From contig NC_058516.1 of NCBI RefSeq assembly GCF_020382885.2, positions 5,116,594 through 5,180,593 of the forward strand: a stretch of 64,000 nucleotides of DNA, written 5' to 3'. Shown one piece after another: positions 9,210 through 20,676 of this stretch (positions are counted from its first letter, which is position 1; each line of letters opens with the position of its first letter). The notes below the pieces were generated by a model that did not search any database, had not been told where the DNA came from, and saw nothing but the letters and a program-made list of their open reading frames with translations. The DNA comes from Scatophagus argus (lineage: Eukaryota; Chordata; Actinopteri; Scatophagidae). The translations under genes and the position numbers were made by a program.

Positions 9210-9720
9210 TGTTGATGATAATAATAATAACTTTATTGATATAGCACCTCTCAAAACTCACAGTTACAAAGTGCTTCACAATAAAAAAAAATGCAAACCA
9301 GAAAAGGACAAACGATGATTAATTACATAAAATTTCCCAGCCTGACTGAAAAGGACCTGTTTGATAGGTATGAGGTGAACCATTCTAGTGCCACTTCACT
9401 GACTCCAACAGTGTGCTTCAAACAGCGGATTAAAACATTGTGATCCACAGTGTCGAATGTGGCACTGAGGTCCAGGAGAATTAAAATGCAGACCAGAGTC
9501 AGTTGCCACTAGTAGGTCGTTTGAGACTTTCATAAGTATCGTCTCTGTACTATGAAGACTCCGGACACCAGTGGGAACTTTTCAAAAATGCAGTTTTCAT
9601 TCATAAACAAAATTAACTGAGAGGCCACAACTTTTTCGACAACTTTAGACAAAAATGGTCACTTAGAGACGGTTCTATAGTCATTTAGTACAGCGGGGTC
9701 GAGTGATGGCTTCTTTAAGA
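9210..9720 (-). mobile_element. L2-like LINE remnant: RT fragment plus 3' tail
   Basis: Minus-strand translation of about 9530-9340 gives [12 protein letters not shown], then [16 protein letters not shown] and [14 protein letters not shown]. These are the conserved finger/palm blocks of L2/CR1-type reverse transcriptase. The 3' terminus at 9210-9290 has the typical sequence around CACTTTGTAACTGTGAG and TATCAATAAAGTTATT, ending in an (ATT)n tail (9218-9232). Most of the RT core between these parts is deleted and the frame is interrupted. Confidence 0.75.
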
Positions 9721-11850
9721 AAGGGCAAACAATAGCATGTTTGAAAGGTATCTGATTGAATGTCTTCAGTGGAGGAGGAGGTGGGGGAGAAGGAGTCTGT
9801 ACAGGAGAAAGCTGTTTGGAACCATTTGGGACAGAGTTTGGCCTACACTTTCCTCCTGTAGTTGTCCTTACATGTCCTCAGCATGTCTCGGGGTTCGTGC
9901 TGCACCCGGACCTGAAGGCCCTCTTCTTGTCGGAGAAGTCTTCTTGGAGAAGCGGTGCATGGTCCCCTCTGGCCTGTGGTGTCGGTGTCCTCCCAGAATC
10001 TGATGTACTGAGTGATGCAGTCAGTCATCTTATCAAAGTCCTCCCCATGTGGCTCACAGAGTACGTCCCAGTCTGTTGACTCCAAGCAGTCCTGCAGTGC
10101 CTCAGCAGTCCTGTCATGTAATATGCATCCACAGCATTAGCACACAGGAGATCCAGCGTTTCATTGTCGACATACTCGTGAAAGTTCTTTAAAGTTGTTT
10201 CGTCATACAGAAAAAACTGAGATCCACTTTACAATACAAGCTTCCAGGATGAGCAAAACATCTGGACCTAAATTGCTGCAGTGGCAGTGAAAAATGACCA
10301 GCGAAAAGTGATGGTAGGTTTGGGTTTGTGTTCCAGGACAGTGCATTTTTATTTCTCTGTTCTATTTGTTTGGATTTAGGCGCCAAAAAGATTGGTTATG
10401 TCAAAGTAAAACTACATGATACAGTTTAGTTGAGTTAAAAACAGATCCTTTGGCATTTTGTGAGAAAGCTTAAATCACCATAAAGGCAATTAAGTTCAAA
10501 TACTAACTGTGGAATAGCAATTATGAAATATAACCATGTTCTTTTATTTTGCATTAAAGATTTTATGAACATTACTGCCCCCAGTGCTAAATGATTTTGC
10601 ACATGGGAGGCTGATGTTTCACACTGGAAACCTTTGTACATTTTCCTTAATTTGGATAAATTGGAAGGCAATTTGTCATTTCTCATCACGAGATTCCTAA
10701 AACACTTCTTTCAATGTGTCCATTAGCTGCATTTGGTGCCTGAACTGTTCAGAATGTTTCTATATTTTATATCTGCATCACGTGTACACCCAACAAGTGT
10801 GTTCTATATGTAAATCTGTGAATCTCTCAAAAAGATTAACCCTCATCTCCAGTCTAAAACAGCCAATGCTGAATTAAGTGTACATGGAATTAAATTCAAT
10901 CTGTGAATAAAACATTTTATTTTGCTAATATAAATGGAGTCCATGTTGTTGCCATATTCCACAAACAAAATTGCTCACCTTTACATGACTACAGGGATAA
11001 TCCATAACGCAACATCTATGACACACACAAACATACACACCTATTGCACATAACGTAATACCTCTGAGATCAAATTATCATTCTCACCTGACAGCAAAAC
11101 AAGTATATCTGAGGGCTGTGTGTCCTGAGCAGGGAAAGGAAGTTCGATAAAGTAACACCTCTAAACCACTGAGGCGCTGGGCCATTCCGAGGTGTCAGAA
11201 AAATAAACTGTAATGATGAAAACAGGTAAACAAGTCACACACAAACTTGTTTATGCACTCGTTCAAACTCAGGAAAGTCTGACAAAGTTTTCCCAGTTCA
11301 CACAGTCTTCCCTTCACTCCATCAAAATGAACTTTTACAGCAGTTCGCTCAGATTCAGTTCTTTTCTTTACACAACCAAGATGAGGACAAAACTTAAAAC
11401 TCATTCACCTACTGCTGACCGGCACTACTGGCAGGAGGAAGGACAGCAGGATCCCGGCAGTTGCTGGTGGTGCCGCTCACTGTTCATCCCTGTACATCCC
11501 AGGCCAGTGTTATGGGTCCCGGGCTCGGTGACCACGGTAACAAAAAGAATAAAGATGAGTCTGTAAATTAAGGGGAGAATCTCAGAGCAAGAACAACAGG
11601 AACACTCGTATCTTTCTCAAAATCGCGTCTAACCACAAACAGGAAGTTGATCAGCATTAGGCAACCGGGAACATACGACTACAGTACCAAAGGTTCCGCT
11701 TTACTCTCATACTTTGTTACTCACCACCTTTTTTTCTTTTTACAGAGGACTACAGACAGCTGAAACCAGATGTTTATTTACACTTCACAAAAAACACAAT
11801 TATTCAATAATTAAATAAATGGTAACTGTTGCAAATGGTAATTTTGTCCA
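9720..11850. other. Intergenic DNA, no recognised gene
   Basis: No recognisable coding exon. The part up to about 10080 may be older mobile-element debris attached to the LINE to its left, but I cannot place it in a family. The rest is unremarkable AT-rich sequence. Confidence 0.5.
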
Positions 11851-11856
11851 ACTAAA

Positions 11857-12076
11857 ATTAGCCGGCTGATGTGCCCTTGAGCAAGGCACTTAACCCCCCA
11901 ATATGCTCCCTGGGCGCTTGATGCTGCCCACTGCTCCTGTGTGTGTTTCACTGCATGTAATTTGCTAGGTGTTGCATGTGTGTGTTCAACTAAGGATGGG
12001 TTAAATGCAGAAGACGAGTTCACTGTGTGTATGTAAAAATATTTATGCTGCCAATAAAGTGATTCTTCTTCTTCTT
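11857..12076 (+). mobile_element. tRNA-derived SINE, 3' part
   Basis: It starts at ATTAGCCGGCTGATGTGCCC and continues through TTGAGCAAGGCACTTAACCC and TGCCCACTGCTCCTGTGTG. It ends CCAATAAAGTGATTC plus a (TTC)n tail. The same sequence forms the 3' half of the longer copy at 35348-35628. The tRNA-like 5' head is missing, so this copy is 5'-truncated. Confidence 0.8.
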
Positions 12077-12569
12077 AAAATCTCACCTCAGTGGGCTTAT
12101 TTCTCTGTGAAATGGACTACTTAGTGGGAGCACCAGTCAAGGATAATCATGCCCACAAACAGGGCCAGTAGGCCATGACCCTGGTGGTAAACCCAAAGGT
12201 TGTTCTTCACACTGGCTGATCACTGACATATACAACATTCATTAATGATTTCTTAAAAATCAGTCAAGCCACCAGTGCCATTTTTATATATTTAGCACAT
12301 AAAAACTATTAAGTCTTATATAAGTCTTATTTGAAAACTATAAAGGGAAACATAAGAATGAAAACTAAAGACATACAAAAACAGGAATGGAGGGACAAAA
12401 AAAGAGAGGGGATGTTGACGTTAAAAAAAAAAATGGAAGAGAGCAGTGACATCATCCATTAGGATTAAAAAATGGGAGGGAGATACTTGGGGGAGATAAA
12501 TGAACCATTTGGTTGAGAGTTTAAATGTTTGTCTTGCCACAACCTCATGCCTGCTTCTCCTCCTCCCTG

Positions 12570-13547
12570 ATGGACAGTGCTGGGGGACCTCCACTCTGCT
12601 TCCCCAACCTCAACTCCTCCTGCAGGCGACTGCTGCGAACCCGATCTGAGACTGAAGTACTCTACACCCTGCTGGTCCTGGTCTCTCTGCTCACTGTGAC
12701 ACTCAACCTGCTCGTCATCATCTCCATCTCCCACTTCCGGCGGCTCCACACTCCTACCAACGCCCTGCTGCTGTCTCTGGCTGTGTCTGACCTGGTGGTG
12801 GGGCTGCTGGTGATGCCAATAGAGGGCTTGCGCTACCTGGAGACGTGCTGGCTGCTGGGGAGGCTGATGTGTGCTGTGACTCCTTACATTTCTTACTGTC
12901 TGCTTTCTGTCTCTTTAGGCCATATGGTGCTCATATCCATAGACCGGTATCTGGCTATCTGTGACCCACTGCTTTATGCCTCTAAGATCACCCTGCACAG
13001 AGTTAAAATTTCAGTGTGTTTATGCTGGGCCTGCTCTCTCCTCTACAACGGGTGCATTCTGATGGAACACTTAGGGCAGCCGGACAGGTTCAGCTCCTGC
13101 CATGGGGAGTGTGTGGTGGTCATCAGCCACATCTCAGGCACGCTAGATCTATTCTTCTCATTTGTTGGGCCCTGTACTGTCATGGTTGTTCTGTACATGA
13201 GGGTGTTTGTGGTGGCTGTTTCTCAGGTGCGTGTCATGCGTTTGCAGATCACTGCCACTACAGCACCAACCTCTAAAAAATCAGAGAGGAAAGCAGCCAG
13301 GACTCTTGGGATTGTGATAGCTGTGTTTCTAATGTGTTTCTGCCCATATTACTATCCTGCTCTGGCAGGTGAGGACACATCCACTAGCTTGTCCTATTAT
13401 GCCCTGTTGTCCTGGATCATGTTGACAAACTCATGTGTGAACCCTCTGATTTATGCTCTGTTCTACCCCTGGTTTAGAAAAGCTACTAAACTCATCTTCA
13501 ACCTCAGAATACTGCAGCCTGACTCTCGAGAGGCCAAAATCCTGTAG
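12570..13547 (+). CDS. Trace amine-associated receptor (olfactory GPCR), copy 1
   Basis: Single-exon class A GPCR of 325 residues with seven hydrophobic segments. It has an N-terminal N-glycosylation site (NSS), DRYLAI after TM3, and NSCVNPLIYALFYPWF at TM7, which matches the TAAR fingerprint (NSxxNPxxYxxxYxWF). TAARs sit in olfactory neuron cilia and detect amines. Counting from the conserved Cys3.25 (LMC), position 3.32 is Ser rather than the usual Asp. Counting from Pro5.50, position 5.42 is Asp. The toggle Trp6.48 is Phe (MCFCPYYY). I chose the ATG at 12570 because similarity to the neighbouring copy starts there; an in-frame ATG at 12525 would add 15 unsupported residues. Subfamily unresolved. 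Confidence 0.92.
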   Translation: MDSAGGPPLCFPNLNSSCRRLLRTRSETEVLYTLLVLVSLLTVTLNLLVIISISHFRRLHTPTNALLLSLAVSDLVVGLLVMPIEGLRYLETCWLLGRLMCAVTPYISYCLLSVSLGHMVLISIDRYLAICDPLLYASKITLHRVKISVCLCWACSLLYNGCILMEHLGQPDRFSSCHGECVVVISHISGTLDLFFSFVGPCTVMVVLYMRVFVVAVSQVRVMRLQITATTAPTSKKSERKAARTLGIVIAVFLMCFCPYYYPALAGEDTSTSLSYYALLSWIMLTNSCVNPLIYALFYPWFRKATKLIFNLRILQPDSREAKIL

Positions 13548-15441
13548 ACTGGGCTGAAAATATCTGTGTTAAAGTGTTTTGTCTCACCTCAGACTAAGCA
13601 GCTCTGTTGCAGCAACACAAACACTCTACAGGGGCCTCAAACACTCATGTCGTAAATTACTTTTTCTCATGAATACATATCTCATGACTAAGTTAAAGAC
13701 AGTCATTCATTTCAGTGGGTTCACACTGCAGACGACTGTCTACTGACCTTGAATGAAACACTGTATGCAAAGCTTTGTGTCTAACAGCAGAATATGACAG
13801 CACAAGCGAATATAAAGGTAAACATTCAAATGACAATGATGTACTGAAATGATAAGCTGTCATGTCAGAAGCAAACAATAACACAAAATGGATATTAATA
13901 TCTCCATGTAAACTGACTCTGACACAGTATAGTGAAGTGAAATTATTTGCTTTGTACAGTTTAATCTCTCCTCATCCATATGACTATTAGTCAGCACAGA
14001 AATGTATTTTTTATGCCCTTGTTGAGCCACATGTGTTATGTTATTTCTTGTATTTCTACACATTACTGGCTATCAAAAGAAACAGGAAAACTTGGATTTT
14101 TCTAACACTGGCATGCAAAAAGCTACAACTGCAAATGCAATCAGGCACCTTCTGAAATCAAACTTCTCTCCTTTACTGAACTACGAAAAGCTTAACTGAT
14201 CTGTTAACCAACTGTAAAAGGAGACATACTCAAAACTCCCCACAACCTTATTGTTTTCTTTTTCCACAGTCAACTCTGGTGGTTCAAAATATAACTTCAG
14301 TTCACAGAGCAAAATGCAAATATACTCTGGCTGTTGATGTCCAGCTATCTCTCACTCCTCTGCTGCAGCTTCAGCTCTGTCCTGTCCCTGTCTGCCATGT
14401 CTTCCTATGCCCAGAGTCAAAGTCCTCGCTGAAGACCCTGTAAATCACCTCCAAACTGTATTCTCTGTCACCAAACCGGTCTCCGCCAGTTTCGACAGCT
14501 GTCTCCCTTCAGCTGAGCCACAAACTCTGCGGCTGACTGAGCTAACGGCAGTTATAACTACTGCCAAAGTCAGCTACAGCAAAAAAGACAGAGCAGCAGC
14601 TGGCAGTTACTCTGGTGATATGCTGTCACTTAGCTTCTTACAAATTCTGGCCAAATCTTAGTTTACAAGTTGCCCATTTAACAGTAGATTATATTTGTTA
14701 AGTGCCCCTGTATCAATGCTTTTCTTAAATAAAGTTCATTACAGCTTGCATCTTTTTGATGCAAACAATAGCACAAACTGACTATATTGGACTTTTAATC
14801 TGAATTTTGTTATGGTCAGGTGAAACAGACATGGCCTCATTTATTCATTCTTTTATTCAAGGATTCGACATGCATTTACATAACCATTTGGGCTTTTCAA
14901 TAATAATAATCTGGTCCTTTTGAAGGTCTAGTGCTTAGAGGGATCTATTGGCAGAACTGGAATATAATATTCAGATTTATTCTCTCTGTCGGTCGCAGCC
15001 ATCTTGAAGCTCATCGCCAGATGCCACTGAATCTTTAACACTGGACCTTTATTTAGTTAGCAATACTGCATAAATACCAATGGATCCAGGCGTAGTTAAA
15101 GGATTACAATGAACTTCACACATTATTCATTGCTACTTGTTTAAATCACAGGTTAGATTAACTATTTGCTCCAAGTCTCAGTCACGAAACTACGTATACT
15201 CAAATCTACACATAAAGCCATACTTAAAACCCGCCTAAGGCTAAACACAGCTGAACACGGGATCAATACAAGAATAAAAATTAATGAGGAATCAAACTCA
15301 AACTGTAGGGAGGGAGAACTGATGAAGATGATGACGAGGAGGAGAAGTTGCATCAGCCGTCAGGTGTTTTGAAAGGCAGCGGGGTGGGTCTGAGGAGGAT
15401 AAATTAGTTGTCTGAGTGGGAGCAGCATCTCCTCCTCCCTG
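13548..15441. other. Spacer between the two TAAR genes
   Basis: Only the first ~23 bases after the stop match the corresponding flank of copy 2. Apart from a small inverted-repeat element (14923-15052), I see no gene or regulatory site that I can support. Confidence 0.6.
14923..15052. mobile_element. Short non-autonomous DNA transposon (MITE-like)
   Basis: The left end GAAGGTCTAGTGCTTAGAGG and the right end AACACTGGACCTT are imperfect terminal inverted repeats. The internal landmarks GGAATATAATATTCA and AGATGCCACTGAAT match the element at 21273-21498. No coding capacity. Confidence 0.65.
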
Positions 15442-16419
15442 ATGGACAGTGCTGGGGGACCTCCACTCTGCTTCCCCAACCTCAACTCCTCCTGCAGGCG
15501 ACTGCTGCGACCCCGACCTGAGACTGAAGTACTCTACACCCTGCTGGCCCTGGTCTCTCTGCTCACTGTGACACTCAACCTGCTCGTCATCATCTCCATC
15601 TCCCACTTCCGGCGGCTCCACACTCCTACCAACGCCCTGCTGCTGTCTCTGGCTGTGTCTGACCTGGTGGTGGGGCTGCTGGTGATGCCAATAGAGGGCT
15701 TGCGCTACCTGGAGACGTGCTGGCTGCTGGGGAGGCTGATGTGTGCTGTGACTCCTTACATTTCTTACTGTCTGCTTTCTGTCTCTGTAGGCCATATGGT
15801 GCTCATATCCATAGACCGGTATCTGGCTATCTGTGACCCACTGCTTTATGCCTCTAAGATCACCCTGCACAGAGTTAAAATTTCAGTGTGTTTATGTTGG
15901 GCCTGCTCTCTCCTCTACAACGGGTGTATTCTGATGGAACACTTAGGGCAGCCGGACAGGTTCAGCTCCTGCCATGGGGAGTGTGTGGTGGTCATCAGCC
16001 ACATCTCAGGAACTGTTGACCTATTTGTGACCTTTGTTGGGCCCTGTACTGTCATGGTTGTTCTGTACATGAGGGTGTTTGTGGTGGCTGTTTCTCAGGT
16101 GCGTGTCATGCGTATGCAGATCACTGCCACTACAGCACCAACCTCTAAAATATCAGAGAGGAAGGCAGCCAAGACTCTTGGGATTGTGATAGCTGTGTTT
16201 CTAATGTGTTTCTGCCCATATTACTATCCTGCTCTGGCAGGTGAGGACCTCTCAAACAACCTGTCATACTTTGCAGCTTTGTCCTGGATCATGTTGATGA
16301 ATTCATGTGTGAACCCTCTGATTTATGCTCTGTTCTACCCCTGGTTTAGAAAAGCTACTAAACTCATCTTCAACCTCAGAATACTGCAGCCTGACTCTCG
16401 AGAGGCCAAAATCCTGTAG
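15442..16419 (+). CDS. Trace amine-associated receptor (olfactory GPCR), copy 2
   Basis: 325-residue intronless receptor aligned end to end with copy 1 without a gap. It has the same TAAR fingerprint at TM7, DRY motif, Ser3.32 and Asp5.42. Differences are few and clustered: TM5 around Asp5.42 (GTVDLFVTF here, GTLDLFFSF in copy 1) and the third extracellular loop/TM7 start (DLSNNLSYFAALSWIMLMN here, DTSTSLSYYALLSWIMLTN in copy 1). The near-identity stops about 14 bases before the ATG and ~23 bases after the stop. A tandem duplicate, possibly homogenised by gene conversion, with ligand-site residues diverged. Expected in olfactory sensory neurons. Exact subfamily unresolved. Confidence 0.93.
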   Translation: MDSAGGPPLCFPNLNSSCRRLLRPRPETEVLYTLLALVSLLTVTLNLLVIISISHFRRLHTPTNALLLSLAVSDLVVGLLVMPIEGLRYLETCWLLGRLMCAVTPYISYCLLSVSVGHMVLISIDRYLAICDPLLYASKITLHRVKISVCLCWACSLLYNGCILMEHLGQPDRFSSCHGECVVVISHISGTVDLFVTFVGPCTVMVVLYMRVFVVAVSQVRVMRMQITATTAPTSKISERKAAKTLGIVIAVFLMCFCPYYYPALAGEDLSNNLSYFAALSWIMLMNSCVNPLIYALFYPWFRKATKLIFNLRILQPDSREAKIL

Positions 16420-16487
16420 ACTGGGCTGAAAATATCTGTGTTGGGTCACATTTCACTTTTAATGAATCATGCTGTTTGCTGGTATCA

Positions 16488-16527
16488 CCTCTCTCTCTCT
16501 CTGGGCGTGTGTGTGTGTGTGTGTGTG
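16488..16527 (+). repeat. (CT)n/(GT)n microsatellite
   Basis: A CT-dinucleotide run passes into a GT-dinucleotide run just downstream of the second TAAR gene. Confidence 0.85.
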
Positions 16528-16839
16528 CAGACTTACTGTGTATTATTCAGCATGTAATGAGTAGACTTTGACACACTCGACGGTGAAATGAGCTGCAGAT
16601 TTTCTCATTCTGTCACACACGCTCTGTGGTAAAACATTATCACACATAAGAAGAATTAAAAATATTCAAGTGATATTTGTTATTACAGTGATATTTTCTA
16701 TAATTTACAGAAACTTTTAACAAGATCACAATTTCGCTTCATCTCATCTCTGTACTTGATCTGACCGTATAACCCTGCAAAAGTGACAACTTATGACAGA
16801 TATACGATGGATATATGTTATAATACATCCATATAATAT

Positions 16840-16915
16840 AACTTCCCAGCCTGGGATCAATAAAGCATATCTATCTATCAGAATAGGAGGATGGATGGAT
16901 GAATGGATGGATGAT
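16840..16915 (+). mobile_element. LINE 3' tail with ATCT and ATGG repeats
   Basis: CCAGCCTGGGATCAATAAAG is followed by short ATCT repeats. This is the plus-strand orientation of the same LINE terminus seen at 8519 and 25018. An ATGG-repeat follows at 16890-16912. Confidence 0.6.
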
Positions 16916-16919
16916 TTAC

Positions 16920-18195
16920 TCCCATTTCTAAATAGATCGGTTTTTATGCTGTTAGCTATTATGACCTACTTATCTTTCAAGCTTTGCTAAAACACTCACT
17001 AACACTATAGCATGATTCTAAATTTTGCATTTTTATTCACCATAAGGCAGGCTCTCTCAAGTGTCTATGTGATGCAAGCCAGGACATCATGGCAGTTAAA
17101 AAACTGCGAATAGACAGAGCATCATGAAACACACTCTGCCTTCATTTAGGCCTGATTACCGATTTAAGGAAACTCCAGGGATAAACACTACATCATTCTG
17201 AATAGGTGATGCCATGGTCAAAAGTATCACCATTCAGGCTTTAATCTCATTTCAACTGCATTAATAAGATCTAAATATCTCTCACGTGTGTATTAAACCC
17301 TAAAGGCCAAAGTTACCGGTATTCTACTTTACTCAAGTACCAGGTTTCGGTCTTTTAGATCCAGCTCCTTATAATATCTGTGAGGAGTATAGTAGGTGTC
17401 ACAAACAAAAGAAGACAATCATATACTAACTCTCATATGGTATCAGATCAGGCACACTCTACTTACTACATTTCTGTTGTTGTATTCAAAATATAACAGC
17501 GGCGTTGAAAAAATAAACAAGGCTGCGCGCCGCTGATTCAAACACACTGACATGTAATAAAACCTACTTTCAGTTAGTAATGTTGTGGCCATTTGGTGTG
17601 GCGTTTTGAACGTATCCACGCTGTTTATGGGGTAATATTTAACAATTTATTGTGCCACAATTAGCTAGCTACGTCGAACGGCTAACGAGCTTGCTGCTTG
17701 CTAACGTTAGCCGAACCCGTTACTTTAAACTAAGCCGTTATTTTAACCGGCAGCACCTGACGTTTATTTGTTTCATATATGTGCATTTACATCAGAAAAC
17801 ACTGTAACGTAACCAAGCAACGTTAACTGTGGGAAAAATTAGCTAATACTAGCTGTCAAACTGACCGTTCATCACTGTTTGCTTTGGCAAGGCTTCGGCA
17901 CCTCTCACCGGAAACTAACTCCTAATTTACACAACACAGGTGTGACAGGTATTTACTCATACAATTCACTGATCTGTTATCATGGGCACGTATCCCAAAT
18001 ATAAATGCATAATGTTGTGTCTTAACATTTTCATTTAGCTTTGATCCATATTACTGATAGTCAAGTCCTTGCAAAAGATAAAATAAATCCTTAGATCCAT
18101 GTATTTACATGGATGACGTCATTCTCAGCGACACGGAAAGTCAGAGTAGGGGACAGGTAGACTGACATTATTATGCGGATATTTTTCTGGTCTTT
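16920..18195. other. Intergenic DNA upstream of the stoml2-like pseudogene
   Basis: No coding exon recognised. Around 17650-17730 there are repeated GCTAAC/GTTAGC words of the kind common in fish intergenic DNA. At 18096-18121 a palindrome and a CRE-type octamer lie close together. The 5' exons expected for a stoml2 gene could not be recognised here. Confidence 0.5.
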
Positions 18196-18198
18196 ACA

Positions 18199-20676
18199 GA
18201 TAATGTGACGCTGCAAATTGACAGAGTCTCAGATCACTCTGTTATCAGTACCTCGGTGGTGATGTAAGAGCTGTACTTTTTCCTACCGGTAATATGGCTG
18301 GCGAGAACAAAACAATGTGCTTAAAGGAAAAAAAATATTTTTAAATAAATTAAAAAAAAAATAAATAAAACAATGTGTGTAAGTGACATTAAGTGTTGCG
18401 AAATCCATTAAAAATTCTGTCCCGACTGCCACAGAAAATTATTTCACTCGACTATAAATTTATTGCTCTTGTTAAACTCATTTTGAAACTGTGATTTTTT
18501 TCTAACAGCTAATTATTTGGGAAAATTACATATATGAGCAGGTGGGTGTTTTGGCCAGCAGGTGGCACTACTTGGTTTATTCATGAAATGATCAACAGTG
18601 TGTCTCTGCAGGCTAGTAGTGTAGAGGATCCAGAATATGCTTTTCCTAAGCTTGCACAGACCACATTGTGTTCAGAAATGGGCAAACTCACCCTGGACAG
18701 AGTATTCAGAGTATTTCTCTGGTTGTCAAATTCCAATATGGTCCAATCTATTGACCAGGCGTCAGACAAGCAGGGAATCTGTTGCCTGCATTATGAAATC
18801 AAAGTTATACAACTTCCACCTCGTTTTAAAGAATCAATACAGATGTGGGTAAGACATACACATAGCCCATCACATAACCATCTTTTCAAAACCCCGAACT
18901 GTTTGAGAAGTCACATAGAGTCCAGCTTGTGGTAAGAATTTGCAGAAATCACCTAACATAATAACTGTAAGCCCTAATTTCTTGTTGTCAGCCAACTTTC
19001 TTCTCATCCCTACAATTCACAGCGGCGGCATTTTGTTATCATCTTTACATTCTTTGCAGTACCATGGAATTTACATACCATAAGTAGTGGTATATGCACG
19101 TTCAGAGATTGTACTGTATATACAGTGATTAATAGCTATTACTACATTTAAGAGTTCCTAGAAGCTGTGAGAATTGTTGCACCCGACCACTGGGTGATTT
19201 TAGGATTATCTTGTTTCCCTGGAGGAAAAAATATTTGAAGTATTTCTTCGTTTCCTGTGTCAGTGGAGGCTGAGCAGAGGAAGGGTGCCACAGCGCAGGA
19301 GTATGAGGGAATACAGGAAGCAGCCATCAGCATCGCAGAGGGTCGCAAGGAAGCGCAAATCCTCACTGCAGAGGGAGAGGAGGAGCTGTTTGGTGCCTTT
19401 TACTTTGCTTTAAGAAACTACACTTTAACTTGGATTTTTCCATTGACTCAGTTACATGCATGAATCATGCGATCACATATGTAATTGAAGGTCTTGTTAG
19501 CGTAGGACTTAGGCCGTCATTACACAAAATCCACAAAGCATTTAATTACGTGCCTGCAGACTGTGTTACAACACTGCACAAGGATCTCACGACTCAGACA
19601 TCAAACATGGTTACTGACAACTTGCAACCACATTTGTGTAGAAGTAAATCAAGAGGAATGTTGAAAAGGAGGTTTAAAGCTTCCAGTAAATCCAAAACAA
19701 ATACTTTTGTTATTAATTTACATGGTGCACTGTCTCTAGGTGAGGCCCAGGCTGTGTTAGCCAAAGCAGAGGCCAAATCCAAGGCCGTTCGTCTGCTGTC
19801 AGAGGCCCTGGCTGAACAGGTATAAAGTAATGTAGGTTTGACGGCTTCGTTTGTCACTGAAGGATCAGAAATGATCCGTTGTTCTTTGGAAATGCTATTC
19901 CCAGTCTTTTGCACCAATCAGAATCTTAAGTGCGTTCCTGACAGAACGGAAGTGCTGCTGCCCCGCTGAATGTTGCTGAAGAGTTCGCCAAAGAGTCCAA
20001 CACTGGTGACATCAGTGGAATGATCAGGCAGGGATCCACTGTTTCATGCCCACTGATAATTAACTTTTACTTTAAAGATGAGTTTGTTTACAAAGCTATC
20101 ACAAATCGTCGAATAAGGGTTATTGTTTTTGATAAAAGGAATATTTTGGTTGGACCTCGCTGAGAGTTAGACCCAGCCCGTGTGTGTCATTTTAACACTT
20201 TTTTGTTTTAGTATGAATTAAACTAAGAAGATATGACAAGCAAACTGGTGAGGTAGATTTTGTTCTGACAAAGCCAGGCTAGCTGAGCTAATAGTCAGAC
20301 ATGATAGTAGTGTCAATTTTCTCATCTAACTCATCTAAGAAGTCTTTCATTTTTAGTATTATTTAGTATCATTACCTTTTTGAAGCAATTAATTGTAAAG
20401 CTGTATTGGTATTGCAATAAAAATTACATTTCTAATACATATCTTCTAATACATTTATATTATGGCCACGGAAAATACTTGTACTATACTACAAAACTAT
20501 TTCCAAACTGTATATCGAGACCCTTCAAACACTTCTGGTCATATGTTTAGCCACAGCTGTACTGCACAAGTTAACTATTGCTATATGTTCAGTGATGCTA
20601 TCCATCCTGTTCTCGTACCCTCAGGCCACGACTATTTACAGCACGCTGGCCAAAGGGGAGGCCAAAAGTTGAGAGC
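18199..20676 (+). pseudogene. stoml2: Decayed intron-containing stoml2 (stomatin-like 2) copy
   Basis: Pieces of the mitochondrial prohibitin-family protein STOML2 occur in order. They are DNVTLQID (18199-18222); VEDPEYA, LAQTT and EMGKLTLDRVF through KESIQM (18612-18848); VEAEQRKGATAQEYEGIQEA onward (19263-19384); GEAQAVLAKAEAKSKAVRLL to ALAEQ (19739-19818); VAEEFAKESNT (19951-20040); and IYSTLAKGEAKS plus a stop (about 20625-20676). Acceptors and donors flank several pieces, so this is a genomic rather than retrotransposed duplicate. Signs of decay: the ERESLN region after VFR is scrambled; the splice joining QM to VEAE is out of phase; the KAEQ part of the coiled coil is lost; and the VAEQYVSAFSKL and ILLPSN parts are deleted. 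The 5' exons with the mitochondrial leader are missing. Functional stoml2 helps organise the mitochondrial inner membrane. Confidence 0.75.

Noticed and set aside
12465-12749. Minus-strand open frames opposite the TAAR genes (also 15298-15870)
   Set aside because: They are antisense shadows of the conserved receptor coding sequence.
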